Assembly: GCA_050260375.1 (NCBI GenBank)
Contig: JBLNCA010000037.1
Span: forward strand, 1-64,000
Origin: DTFZ01 sp050260375
GTDB lineage: Bacteria > Bacillota > Clostridia > Christensenellales > SZUA-584
Direction of reading: 5' to 3'
DNA length: 64,000 nucleotides
This document shows positions 26,672-34,822 of this stretch, in pieces. The notes under the pieces were generated by a model. The model saw only the letters and a program-made list of their open reading frames with translations, made no database searches and was not told the DNA's origin. Made by a program: the position numbers and the translations under genes. The stretch's first letter is position 1; the number at the start of each line of letters is the position of its first letter.

Positions 26672-26701
26672 AGATACCGCATGCAAACGCATACGGCATC
26701 T
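26672..26701 (-). terminator. rplJ-rplL operon terminator
   Basis: AGATACCGCATGC pairs with GCATACGGCATCT around loop AAAC; the minus strand continues with a run of seven T. Confidence 0.88.
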
Positions 26702-26715
26702 TATCAAAAAGCTGT

Positions 26716-27096
26716 TTACTTGAGCTCTGCGACAGCTCCGACTTCCTTAAGCTTTTCGACCATGCTGGCGGCTTCTTCCTTCTGAACGGCTTCCTTGACC
26801 GTGCTGGGAGCGCCGTCGACGACGTCTTTGGCTTCCTTAAGGCCAAGTCCCGTAAGCTCGCGTACGACCTTTATGACCTTGATCTTCTCGGGGCCGACTT
26901 CTTTAAGAACTACGTCGAACTCGGTCTTTTCTTCTTCAGCTGCCGCCGCGGGCGCCGCCGCCGCGGGGCCTGCCGCCGCTACAGCCACGGGGGCGGCTGC
27001 GCTTACGCCAAACTTTTCTTCTATCTGCTTGATAAGCTCGGCGAGCTCAAGCACTGTCATCTTTTCGATTGCTTCCAGTATCTGATTGTTATCCAT
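26716..27096 (-). CDS. rplL: 50S ribosomal protein L7/L12
   Basis: A 126-residue stalk protein. N-terminal dimerisation helices (about 1-33) are followed by an Ala/Pro-rich flexible hinge (about 34-53) and the C-terminal domain with the KIKVIKVVRELTGLGLKEAK factor-binding surface (about 71-90). It recruits translational GTPases to the ribosome through L10. The gene follows rplJ and ends at the terminator 26672-26701. Confidence 0.98.
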   Translation of the reverse strand: MDNNQILEAIEKMTVLELAELIKQIEEKFGVSAAAPVAVAAAGPAAAAPAAAAEEEKTEFDVVLKEVGPEKIKVIKVVRELTGLGLKEAKDVVDGAPSTVKEAVQKEEAASMVEKLKEVGAVAELK

Positions 27097-27138
27097 TTTT
27101 ATTTCCTCCGAATTATTTTCTTAAATTTATTTGAGCAA

Positions 27139-27666
27139 TTAAGCTCCCTTTTGTTCTTTAACCGCATTAAGCGCATATCCCAGCTTGGATATGATGCCGG
27201 ACAACGAGCGCGCGAATCCGACGATAGGGGCATTGAGCGTGCCTGCCAGCTGTGCAAGCAGCTGTTCTCTTGAAGGCAGCTCCGCCAGAGCGTTGACGTT
27301 CGCGGGCGTTATCACCTGTCTGCCCAGAACTCCTGACTTGATCTGCGTCTTTTTTATCTTCTTGATAAACTCGACCAGCACCTTAGCAGGAGCGACGGGG
27401 TCGTTATAACCGAACGCGACTGCCGTAGGCCCGCTTAAGTGTTCGTCAAGGCCGGAAATATCCATCATTTCGGCTGCGCGCTTCAGCATCGAGTTCTTGA
27501 TTACGTGATAATCGACGCCTACTTCGCGGAACTTATTCCTGAGTTCGGTAACTTCCGCAACCGTTAAGCCCCTGTAGTCGTAGATTATCATGCCCTTGGA
27601 CTTTTCTATTTTGGCCTTTAAGTCCTCAACTATCTGCTTTTTGGCCTCGATAGCTTTTTCTCCCAA
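27139..27666 (-). CDS. rplJ: 50S ribosomal protein L10
   Basis: Binds 23S rRNA and the L7/L12 dimers to form the stalk base. 175 residues from the TTG at 27666, chosen because GGGAGG lies 8 bases upstream and the protein then begins GEKAIEAKKQIVEDLK like other L10 proteins. The longer reading frame adds 16 residues without family resemblance. The conserved KNSMLKRA segment is near residue 54. Expression is controlled by the L10 leader and attenuator at 27766-27933. Confidence 0.94.
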   Translation of the reverse strand: MGEKAIEAKKQIVEDLKAKIEKSKGMIIYDYRGLTVAEVTELRNKFREVGVDYHVIKNSMLKRAAEMMDISGLDEHLSGPTAVAFGYNDPVAPAKVLVEFIKKIKKTQIKSGVLGRQVITPANVNALAELPSREQLLAQLAGTLNAPIVGFARSLSGIISKLGYALNAVKEQKGA

Positions 27667-27765
27667 TATTTTCACCTCCCGTAAGCTTATTACCGCCCCA
27701 AATGCTGGGGCCACTTAATTTTATACCCTTCAAGCCTTTAGACTTGCCGGGGACTCCGAATTAAA

Positions 27766-27802
27766 AACCCTTTTTGCGCAGGAAAGCCACACAAAAAGGG
27801 TT
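27766..27802 (-). terminator. attenuator of the L10 leader
   Basis: Read on the minus strand, AACCCTTTTTGTG pairs with CGCAAAAAGGGTT and is followed by TTTAATT. It lies between the L10 leader fold and rplJ, where excess L10 would cause termination. Confidence 0.8.
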
Positions 27803-27848
27803 AAAGATCCTTTTTACTCCCGGTAAAGCAAAGCTTATAAGGGAACAT

Positions 27849-27933
27849 GTCAGCTCTCCTCGACAGGATATTTAAGCATTCAGCCCGAAGGCCCTTTTGC
27901 ACCTGTGTCTTAGGCAGCCAGGGTATTCAATTC
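27849..27933 (-). ncRNA. ribosomal protein L10 leader
   Basis: On the minus strand the RNA contains GCCTAAGACACAGGTGC, a hairpin AAGGGCCTTCGGGCTGAAT, then TTAAATATCCTGTCGAGG, matching the conserved L10 leader (GACAGCAGGTGC ... TTAA.ATCCTGCCGAGG). It lies immediately downstream of the promoter at 27940-27968 and is followed by the attenuator at 27766-27802. Confidence 0.87.
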
Positions 27934-27939
27934 TTAGGC

Positions 27940-27968
27940 ATATTATCAGAACCGCGGCAAAATGTCAA
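27940..27968 (-). promoter_or_regulatory. promoter of the L10 leader-rplJ-rplL transcript
   Basis: On the minus strand TTGACA (27968-27963), 17 bases, TAATAT (27945-27940). It lies just before the end of rplA (27972), so rplJL has its own promoter. Confidence 0.82.
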
Positions 27969-27971
27969 CCG

Positions 27972-28667
27972 TCAGCCTATAAATCTTAACGGGTTGATCT
28001 TTATGCCGGGGCCCATCGTCGACGAAACGACGACGCTCTTTAAATACGTGCCCTTTGCCGCAGCGGGCTTAGCCTTGACTATAGCTTCCATAAGAGCGTT
28101 CATATTGTCCATAAGCTTTTCACGGCCGAAGCTCTTTTTGCCGATAACGACATGTACGATTGCCGTCTTGTCTACGCGGTATTCGACCTTGCCGGCTTTG
28201 ATATCGCTGATGGCCTTGGCGATTTCTTTTGTGACCGTACCCGACTTCGGGTTGGGCATGAGGCCTTTGGGGCCGAGCACGCGGCCTATCTTGCCGACTA
28301 CGCCCATCATGTCGGGCGTTGCCACGCAGACGTCGAATTCGAACCAATTCTCTTTCTGTATTTTTTCTACGAGTTCCTCGCCGCCCACGTAATCGGCGCC
28401 GGCTTCCTCGGCTTCTTTGGCGCTGTCGCCCTTTGCAAATACGAGCACGCGCACCGTTTTGCCCGTGCCGTGGGGGAGAACTATAGCTCCTCTTACCTGC
28501 TGGTCGGCGTGCCTCGGGTCTACGCCCAGCCTTATAGACGCTTCGATTGTCTCGTCAAACTTGGCTTTGGCGGTGTCTATTGCGAGCTGCATAGCGTCGG
28601 CCGGTTCGTACAGCGTCGCCTTATCGAAAGTTTTTATGCTTTCCTGATATTTCTTTCCTCTTTTCAT
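27972..28667 (-). CDS. rplA: 50S ribosomal protein L1
   Basis: A 231-residue protein of the mobile L1 stalk, with the split N/C domain and the signature region NPKSGTVTKEIAKAI (about 127-143). It also typically represses its own rplKA message in bacteria. Start MKRGKKYQESIKTFDK is canonical with GGAGG upstream. It lies 71 bases behind rplK. Confidence 0.98.
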   Translation of the reverse strand: MKRGKKYQESIKTFDKATLYEPADAMQLAIDTAKAKFDETIEASIRLGVDPRHADQQVRGAIVLPHGTGKTVRVLVFAKGDSAKEAEEAGADYVGGEELVEKIQKENWFEFDVCVATPDMMGVVGKIGRVLGPKGLMPNPKSGTVTKEIAKAISDIKAGKVEYRVDKTAIVHVVIGKKSFGREKLMDNMNALMEAIVKAKPAAAKGTYLKSVVVSSTMGPGIKINPLRFIG

Positions 28668-28738
28668 GCTTTCCTCCTTGTGGTAAACGGCATTTAATTT
28701 CCCTACAAGCGTTTAGAAGGGAATGCCTCCCACTGTTA

Positions 28739-29164
28739 CTAGTCGACGACTTCCACGCCCATGCTGCGGGCGGTTCCTGCTATCATGCTGATAGCCGCTT
28801 CAAGGCTGGCAGCGTTAAGATCAGGCTGTTTCGTCTGCGCTATTTCTTTCAGCTGCGCGCGCGTTATCTTCGCTACTTTCTTCCTGTTAGGCTCGCCGCT
28901 GCCCTTTTCAAGGCCAATTGCCTTTTTGATGAGAACGGGCGCGGGCGGGGTCTTCATTATGAACGAAAACGTCCTGTCCGCGTACACGGTAATTACGACA
29001 GGTATTATGTATCCTGCCTGCTTAGCCGTCTTTTCATTGAACTCCTTGCAGAACCCCATGATGTTGACGCCGTGCTGACCTAGCGCGGGGCCGACCGGCG
29101 GGGCAGGAGTCGCTTTCCCTGCAGGTATCTGCAGCTTGATGTAACCTGTAACCTTCTTAGCCAT
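28739..29164 (-). CDS. rplK: 50S ribosomal protein L11
   Basis: A 141-residue protein of the GTPase-associated centre, with the N-terminal Pro-rich PAGKATPAPPVGPALGQHG motif (16-34) and the C-terminal rRNA-binding domain ending in ARSMGVEV. Also the partner of RelA on stalled ribosomes. The 106-base leader between nusG and rplK (29165-29270) contains GTGGGAGGACCCCCAGCGC on the minus strand, which may be an L1-binding leader. Confidence 0.98.
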   Translation of the reverse strand: MAKKVTGYIKLQIPAGKATPAPPVGPALGQHGVNIMGFCKEFNEKTAKQAGYIIPVVITVYADRTFSFIMKTPPAPVLIKKAIGLEKGSGEPNRKKVAKITRAQLKEIAQTKQPDLNAASLEAAISMIAGTARSMGVEVVD

Positions 29165-29270
29165 GGTTACGCCTCCTTAATACTTTTAATGTGGTACAAG
29201 CGGCCCAACACTAGATTGTTACAATTTAGCGCTGGGGGTCCTCCCACTTGTTAAAAGAAGTAGAACCTCT

Positions 29271-29891
29271 TTATATACGTTTTATCTGTACAAAGTCAAG
29301 ATCCACAAGCGTGTCTCTGCCAAACATCGAGACGACGACCTTGACTTTCTGCTTTTCCGGATTGACTTCCTTGATGACTCCTACGAAGCTTTCGAGCGGC
29401 CCGGACGTCACCATCACGTTTTCGCCCACCTCGACGTTGAGCTTAATGGGTATATTCTCAACGCCCATCGCGCGCACTTCTTTATCGGTAAGCGGTATCG
29501 GTTTTGAGCCGGGGCCTACGAATCCGGTAACGCCCCTTGTATTGCGCACGACATACCAGGTTTCGTCGTCAAGTATCATTTTGACCATCACGTAACCGGG
29601 GTACATCTTCTTCATAACGTGCTTCTTCTTGCCGTTTTTAACCTCGATGCTCTCCTCCATCGGGACTTTGACTTCGAGTATTACATCTTCAAAACCGCGG
29701 TTACGTATCGCCTTTTCCAGGTTGGCTTTCACCTTGTTTTCATAACCTGAATATGTATGCACGACATACCAATAGGGTTTATCCGTTTTTTCCTGCTTTA
29801 TAAACACGCCCTGAGGCTCGTGCTTTTTAGTCTCTTCAGTTTTTATCTCCGGCGTTTCCGTTACTTCGCCGAATTTAACTTCATCTGACAT
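29271..29891 (-). CDS. nusG: transcription termination/antitermination factor NusG
   Basis: A 206-residue protein. The NGN domain starts at WYVVHTYSGYENKVKANLEK (about 42-61) and the KOW domain occupies the C-terminus (VTSGPLESFVGVIKEVNPEKQKVKV). It couples RNA polymerase to Rho and the ribosome. The roughly 40-residue charged N-terminal extension (E, K, T rich) is longer than in E. coli NusG. Operon order secE-nusG-rplK is canonical. Confidence 0.97.
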   Translation of the reverse strand: MSDEVKFGEVTETPEIKTEETKKHEPQGVFIKQEKTDKPYWYVVHTYSGYENKVKANLEKAIRNRGFEDVILEVKVPMEESIEVKNGKKKHVMKKMYPGYVMVKMILDDETWYVVRNTRGVTGFVGPGSKPIPLTDKEVRAMGVENIPIKLNVEVGENVMVTSGPLESFVGVIKEVNPEKQKVKVVVSMFGRDTLVDLDFVQIKRI

Positions 29892-29924
29892 ATCGTGTGT
29901 ACCGATACTGGACGGTACGCCTCC

Positions 29925-30200
29925 TTACGGTGTTTTTAGAACAAGCCTGAACAATTGGGCAAGGCCGGCGTCCATAAGGCCGACTATAATTGCGGTTACT
30001 AAAATAAACGCAATGACTGCTCCTGAGTATTTGATAAGGTCCTTAGCCGACGGCCACGTGACCTTCTTAAGCTCGGAGACTACGTCTTTGAAGAACCTTG
30101 CCGGGCTCTTTCTTTTTTTCTTGTTAGCCTTTTTTGCCAGCTTCCGCTGCTGTTCCAGCTTTTCCTTGCGGTCGCTGCCGAGTAATTTTGTTTTCGCCAT
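29925..30200 (-). CDS. secE: preprotein translocase subunit SecE
   Basis: A 91-residue single-span SecE of the short Gram-positive type. A basic N-terminus (KKANKKKRKSPARFFKDV) is followed by the amphipathic helix and conserved SELKKVTWPSAKDLI (about 46-60), then one membrane helix (about 63-85). It clamps SecY in the translocon. ATG 30200 is preferred over the GTG at 30209, which has AGGAT immediately against it. Confidence 0.95.
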   Translation of the reverse strand: MAKTKLLGSDRKEKLEQQRKLAKKANKKKRKSPARFFKDVVSELKKVTWPSAKDLIKYSGAVIAFILVTAIIVGLMDAGLAQLFRLVLKTP

Positions 30201-30248
30201 AACCCTCACATCCTAATCGCAGATAGTATACCCAAACCTCGCGCTGTG

Positions 30249-30398
30249 TTATTTCGTTTCCTTGTGCAGGGTATGTTTTTTACAGAAACGACAATACTTA
30301 TTCATTTCCAGTCTGTCGGGATCGTTCTTCTTGTTCTTCATCGTGTCGTAATTTCTCTGTTTGCATTCTGTGCATGCCAATGTAATCTTGGTGCGCAT
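30249..30398 (-). CDS. rpmG: 50S ribosomal protein L33
   Basis: A 49-residue protein, MRTKITLACTECKQRNY at the start and KYCRFCKKHTLHKETK at the end, with the two CxxC zinc-binding pairs (C9/C12 and C36/C39) of the zinc-containing form. GGAGG lies 8 bases upstream of the ATG. It heads the secE-nusG-rplKA operon, as in many Firmicutes. Confidence 0.96.
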   Translation of the reverse strand: MRTKITLACTECKQRNYDTMKNKKNDPDRLEMNKYCRFCKKHTLHKETK

Positions 30399-30505
30399 GG
30401 CCACTCCTCCAACTCTTCTTATGGTGCCCCCAGATAAATTTCAAGGGTTAATTTTGTGCACAATCTAAAAAAGGCCTTCCAGCCATATTCTAAATCAACA
30501 TTAGT

Positions 30506-30534
30506 AATCTATCATAACGCATGGTTGTTGTCAA
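30506..30534 (-). promoter_or_regulatory. promoter of rpmG-secE-nusG-rplK-rplA
   Basis: On the minus strand TTGACA (30534-30529), 17 bases, TAGATT (30511-30506), about 108 bases before rpmG. The leader in between shows no strong fold by eye. Confidence 0.8.
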
Positions 30535-30702
30535 ATGATTTTAGCGCATATTTTAAGATATTATAATATGTTTTTGCACTGCTTAAACATTTCCTTATAA
30601 ATATATCACCGCAAAGCATTTGACAGCTGATTTATTGGGAAACCATGGCGATATATTGGCGATAAATTATTATGAACATTCGATTAATAAAAGCCTAACT
30701 CG

Positions 30703-30731
30703 TTGCTGTCGCAGCCAGTACATGGTAATAT
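30703..30731 (+). promoter_or_regulatory. candidate promoter of the DUF5685 operon
   Basis: TTGCTG (30703-30708), 17 bases, TAATAT (30726-30731), 37 bases before the gene start. Confidence 0.5.
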
Positions 30732-30767
30732 AATTTGGTAAGCGCTGATATTGTTTCGGAGTAAAAG

Positions 30768-31634
30768 ATGTTCGGATATGTGCAGCCCTTAAAGAGCGAG
30801 CTCAAAATGAAAGAGTACGAGGCTTTTAAAGGGTATTACTGCGGCTTGTGCAAGGCGATAAAAGAAAAATATACAAACCTGGCGCGATTTATGCTAAACT
30901 ACGATTGCGCCGTGCTGTCGCTTATACTGTCTTCTATGAGCGACGAGGTTCCCAAAGCCGGCCGGGAGCTTTGCATAGCGAGCCCCGTTAAAAAGAAGAC
31001 GGTAATACGCTCGCGCGAATCCGAATACGCCGCAACGGTAAACGTGCTTTTGGGATACGCGAAGATAAAAGACGCGGCGGCTGACGATAAAAAGATATCC
31101 TCCCGGCTGCTTTCGGCGGTTTACAAAAGAGTGCAAAAACGCACGTTAAAGGACAGCCCGGAGCTGGCGGCGGAGTTTGGAGCAAGGCTTCATAATCTAC
31201 ATAAGCTGGAGTCGCAAAACTGCGCGGATATTGACGCCGTGTCGTCTGAGTTTGGCTGCCTGCTCGGCGCGGTGTTTTCATGCGCGCCGTACGGCTTTAT
31301 AGACAAAGCGGCAAAGAAAACGCTGTGGCACTTAGGATACAACCTCGGGCGTTGGATATACATTGCGGACGCGTATGACGACATAATAAAAGATGAGAAG
31401 ATGAAAAATTATAACGTTTTTTTACAGAGGGAACATAAGGACGCGGCGGCGCTCAAAGCGTCGGTTCGTGAGGAAGCCGCGTTCAACCTCAACTTTTCGC
31501 TGGCGGAGGCCTGCAAGGCGTACGAGCTGCTCGACCTTAAGAGGGACAAACCTCTCGTCGACAACATAATGTACCTGGGGCTCGCGAAAAAGACGGAGGA
31601 TGTTCTGAAAGGGGAAGCTGATGGATCCGTATAA
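30768..31634 (+). CDS. DUF5685 family protein
   Basis: A 288-residue mostly helical protein beginning MFGYVQPLKSELKMKEYE, followed by a YYCGLCKAIKEKY motif (about 24-36) with a CxxC pair. These features are typical of DUF5685, a clostridial family of unknown function. Later segments (HLGYNLGRWIYIADAYDD, about 190-207) contain acidic and histidine residues reminiscent of a metal- or isoprenoid-binding helix bundle, but I do not assign an activity. It overlaps the J-domain gene by 14 bases, which links the two functionally. Confidence 0.85.
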   Translation: MFGYVQPLKSELKMKEYEAFKGYYCGLCKAIKEKYTNLARFMLNYDCAVLSLILSSMSDEVPKAGRELCIASPVKKKTVIRSRESEYAATVNVLLGYAKIKDAAADDKKISSRLLSAVYKRVQKRTLKDSPELAAEFGARLHNLHKLESQNCADIDAVSSEFGCLLGAVFSCAPYGFIDKAAKKTLWHLGYNLGRWIYIADAYDDIIKDEKMKNYNVFLQREHKDAAALKASVREEAAFNLNFSLAEACKAYELLDLKRDKPLVDNIMYLGLAKKTEDVLKGEADGSV

Positions 31635-32220
31635 AGTGTTGGGGGTAAGCCCTTCCGCGACGGATGCGGAGATAAAGGCCGCGTACAGAAACCTTGCGAA
31701 GAAATACCATCCCGACAGGTATAAGGGGCACGACCTTGAAGAGCTTGCGGGAGAAAAGTTAAAGCAGATAAACGAAGCCTACGACATAATAATGAAGGAG
31801 AGGCAGGCGGGGTACCGCGCGGCCGACGGCTTTAACTCGTCGTATTCCTCGTCATACACCGGCTCGACGCAGTTTGCCGATATACGCAGCGCAATACAGA
31901 TGGGCGACTTGACGCGAGCCGAGTCGATGCTGGACGCAGTAAGCAACAGAAACGCCGAGTGGCATTACCTAAAAGGCATGGTGCTGCTGCGCAAGGGCTG
32001 GTATGACGGCGCGAGGCAGCACTTCGCTACCGCGAACAGCATGGAGCCGGGCAACCCGGAATACGCTAACGCGTACCATACATTAAACCGCAGCGCTTCA
32101 GGCTACGGCCAGACTTTTTACGGCGGTCAGCGCGACCCCGCAAACGACATGTGCAATATATGCGGCGGCCTGTTATGCGCGGACTGCTGCTGCGAATGCA
32201 TGGGCGGAAACTGCTGCTGA
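31621..32220 (+). CDS. J-domain (DnaJ-like) protein with Cys-rich C-terminus
   Basis: A 199-residue co-chaperone-like protein. The N-terminal J domain (1-65) contains the HPD motif in KKYHPDRYKG (about 26-35) needed to stimulate Hsp70 ATPase. A Ser/Tyr-rich linker and a TPR-like helix pair (about 90-155) follow. The last 30 residues are cysteine-rich (CNICGG, CADCCCEC, GGNCC). There is no zinc-finger or substrate domain of classical DnaJ, so it is a specialised J protein, probably acting on or with the overlapping DUF5685 protein. Confidence 0.85.
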   Translation: MDPYKVLGVSPSATDAEIKAAYRNLAKKYHPDRYKGHDLEELAGEKLKQINEAYDIIMKERQAGYRAADGFNSSYSSSYTGSTQFADIRSAIQMGDLTRAESMLDAVSNRNAEWHYLKGMVLLRKGWYDGARQHFATANSMEPGNPEYANAYHTLNRSASGYGQTFYGGQRDPANDMCNICGGLLCADCCCECMGGNCC

Positions 32221-32243
32221 CACCAAACATATCGGAGGTCTAG

Positions 32244-32774
32244 ATGCCGCGTTTTCAAAGAACTGCACACAGGGCCAGCCTTACGGCGATGTTCGCCGCG
32301 ATGTCGCTCGTGTTTTTATACCTTGCTTCAATACTGCCGACAATGAGATTCGTTGCTTACTTTTTAAGTTCGGTGTTTGTGATGGGGCTCGTGCTTGAAG
32401 AGGAGATAGGGCTCGCGTGGCTGATGTTTGTAATTGTTTCGCTGCTGTCGCTGCTGCTGATGCCTAACATACTGCGCGTAGTGCCGTACGTGCTGTTTTT
32501 CGGGCATTACGGAATAGGCAAATACTACATACAGACGCGAGTAAAAGATAAAGTCGTAGGATACGTGCTAAAGCTTTTATACTACAACGTCGCGCTCGTG
32601 CTGATGTATCTGCTGGCACGGCAGATAATTGAGCAGGACCTGCTCAGCCTGGGCGTAGGCCTGTGGCTCGTTTTGATAGGCGCGGAAGCGGCGTTCGTGC
32701 TTTACGATTACCTGTTCACAAAAGTTACCGCTTATTATTTCAACAATATAAGGCGTCTGCTGATGAAAAACTAA
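32244..32774 (+). CDS. hypothetical integral membrane protein
   Basis: A 176-residue protein with four or five hydrophobic helices (about 12-32, 36-52, 55-78, 105-122, 135-155) and no recognisable catalytic motif. The overall pattern resembles small ECF-transporter S-component-like or DUF2232-like proteins, but I could not confirm either. It follows the J-domain gene by 23 bases with GGAGG upstream and is probably the last gene of that operon. Its stop overlaps by 4 bases the end of the convergent SanA-like pseudogene. Confidence 0.7.
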   Translation: MPRFQRTAHRASLTAMFAAMSLVFLYLASILPTMRFVAYFLSSVFVMGLVLEEEIGLAWLMFVIVSLLSLLLMPNILRVVPYVLFFGHYGIGKYYIQTRVKDKVVGYVLKLLYYNVALVLMYLLARQIIEQDLLSLGVGLWLVLIGAEAAFVLYDYLFTKVTAYYFNNIRRLLMKN

Positions 32775-33456
32775 TTTTTATCGTGCGTTAAGCCGCTGTC
32801 CCCGAATATCGGTATCGCTTCTCCCAAATATTTAGGCTCGGGCAGTAATATGACGCTGAAGAAGCCCTTGACGCGCGCAAGGCTTTCTCTTAGCGCGTCG
32901 CGCGTTGCGTTCGAATATGCCCTCGGGTCCGAATTGACGCCCACTGCGTCAAGCCCCAGCGCCCGCGCTATGTAGACCGCCCTTGAAACATGAAACTTCT
33001 GCGTTACGATTATGCAGCTTTTTACGCAAAATACGTCCCGCGCCCTGTATATGCTCTCATAAGTCGAAAAACCCGCGTGATCGAGAAAAATGTCCTCTTT
33101 GGGCACGCCTTTTTTATCGCTTAGTCCATCATCGCGTTCACTTCGTCGTAATTCGTCGTGCCGTGGTCTCCCGAAAACAGCAGCTTTCCGGCTTTGCCGG
33201 CGTTATAAAGCGAGATGGCGTAATCTACTCTGTCCCGGAGTACCATAGAAAGTCTGTCGTCGCCGTATACGAGCGCCCCCGGCACAATAATGCAGTCAGC
33301 TTTATCTATGCCGTCGATGTCCTCTATGCCGAAAACATAAGGCGCGGCTTCGCTTATTACTACAGCGTTAATAATTAAAAAAGCGGCGGCAAACAGTACG
33401 AAAACAAAAGATATTATTATTACGAGCTTAATTATCGTTTTTTTCCTTTTTGACAT
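32771..33456 (-). pseudogene. disrupted SanA/YdcF-like (DUF218) gene
   Basis: Two consecutive minus-strand reading frames together make one DUF218 protein. 33456-33121 encodes the N-terminal membrane helix and the CIIVPGALVYGD...LFSGDHGTTNYDEVNAMMD half; 33106-32771 encodes PKEDIFLDHAGFSTYESIYRA...IIVTQKFHVSRAVYIARALG. A stop codon after ...AMMD and a frame change within about 15 bases separate them. A single 4-base deletion (restoring GAC TAC CTA AGC) would explain both. Intact homologues are membrane-anchored proteins linked to envelope barrier function. A sequencing or assembly error is also possible. Confidence 0.75.
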
Positions 33457-33665
33457 ATTTCCTTACGGCGGTTTTGGTGATAGAACATTATACCATATGC
33501 GGAATTAAAACGGAGCACGGACATGCCCATGAGTATATTAATATAATGTAAATAATATCAACGATGCGCGGCTTGAAAAGGCTTTGTTTTATCTAAAGCG
33601 GCGGATACATTATCCGGGGCCCGGGCGAATATATTTTAACAAAGCTTTTTTGGGAGGGCTGCTTT

Positions 33666-33989
33666 ATGCCGCTGTATCCTATGAGGTTCGGGTTTACGCC
33701 GGGCAAAAACGAAAGGGTGGAGGCCGTTGTCACCGTGCCCGAAGAAAAGAGGAGCATACTCCACGGTACGGTATACGACAGCGACGGCAAGACAATAAAG
33801 GACGCTATCGTCCGGCTGTTTCTGCATGAAGAAAACAAGGACTCGGCAGTCGCGGACACTTTTACGGACGCGGACGGCGAGTTCATTTTCGGCCCGCTGC
33901 TTGCCGATAAAAACTACATCGTCAAGGTATATGTAAACGGCGTGACGCTGCGCGAGATAAACGTAAAGCCGCTCAAAAAGAAAGCCTGA
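33666..33989 (+). CDS. carboxypeptidase-regulatory-like (prealbumin-fold) domain protein
   Basis: A 107-residue protein that is essentially one beta-sandwich domain: HGTVYDSDGKTIKDAIVRLF, then DTFTDADGEFIFGPL and YIVKVYVNG, the order of strands in CarboxypepD_reg/SdrD-B-like domains. No signal peptide, sortase motif or membrane helix, so it is cytoplasmic or exported by an unknown route. A GGGAGG site lies 7 bases before the ATG. Likely a structural or binding module; partner unknown. Confidence 0.75.
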   Translation: MPLYPMRFGFTPGKNERVEAVVTVPEEKRSILHGTVYDSDGKTIKDAIVRLFLHEENKDSAVADTFTDADGEFIFGPLLADKNYIVKVYVNGVTLREINVKPLKKKA

Positions 33990-34026
33990 AGGGGCTGTTT
34001 ATATACAACGTTTTGATTCGATACTG

Positions 34027-34623
34027 TCATACTCCTTGACGTTTCCGCTTCCGCCTTTCGTTTAATGCTCGTTCCCTGTTGAAACGGGCGTCGTCCGATA
34101 GAAAGCCTGCCCATTCGGACCTTAGCCTGCCTGCATTCTCCTGCCAATAAACAAGGCGGCGCTTATAGTAATCTATCTTTTCGCTGACCGGCTTTTGATA
34201 TTTGTTTTTGCCGTATCTGCGAACAATAGCCGTTAATTCGTACAGTACAAGGCCTATGGCATGAGTTTCCACATGAACGGCAGCGCACGCATGGCCTATA
34301 GCATGAGCCAGCGCGCCGTATTCGTCATCGTAGTCTTTTGCCGCCTGGTGCGCATCCAGTATGGCTCTCTTAGCCTCCGGCATCTTTATCCTGCCTTTCG
34401 ACCACTCCTCGCAAAGCTCTAAAGCCCTTCTTAGCCTTTGCTCATCTGGATACAACGATTCAAAAACTTCCAGCGCGTTTTTTGCGCAATCGAGCGCCCA
34501 CATTACAAGAGTTCTGTGGCTCTGCATTTCTATCAACGCTATAAGCTCCTTAAGGCACATGCTGTCGCGGGTAAACAGTAATTTATTCTTCTTTTTTATA
34601 TTGTTATCGACATCCGAAAACAA
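34027..34623 (-). CDS. Imm-5-like putative immunity protein
   Basis: A 198-residue helical protein. The LVMWALDCAKNALEVFE start, RRALELCEEWSKGRI and HAIGHACAAVHVETHAIG segments match the Imm-5-like family (predicted immunity proteins of polymorphic toxin systems), recognised by memory of the repeated A-A-x-H/A-x-x-A pattern. No toxin gene is adjacent, and the family also occurs as orphans. The start is a TTG with GGAGG 8 bases upstream; the next ATG (MCLKEL) would remove 20 residues. Monocistronic. Confidence 0.7.
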   Translation of the reverse strand: MFSDVDNNIKKKNKLLFTRDSMCLKELIALIEMQSHRTLVMWALDCAKNALEVFESLYPDEQRLRRALELCEEWSKGRIKMPEAKRAILDAHQAAKDYDDEYGALAHAIGHACAAVHVETHAIGLVLYELTAIVRRYGKNKYQKPVSEKIDYYKRRLVYWQENAGRLRSEWAGFLSDDARFNRERALNERRKRKRQGV

Positions 34624-34822
34624 CTTATGCCTCCTCTCCCTATACCGCCAGCGGTTCCAGCCTGATAAAACAGCTATAGATTTAACGTACGCATCACACT
34701 GATTTTATCATAAATATGCAGGCGTAACTATTTATCATTAGCGGAGCCGTATGCATAATAACGATATTTACGCTTTAAGCTCGCATTGACGCATGTTATA
34801 ATGCCATGGAAAGGAAAAACAC

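Noticed and set aside
34784..34801. TTGACG and TATAAT before the DUF362 gene as a promoter
   Set aside because: They are only 5-6 bases apart, so they cannot act as -35 and -10 of the same promoter, and no good -35 exists 17 bases upstream of TATAAT.
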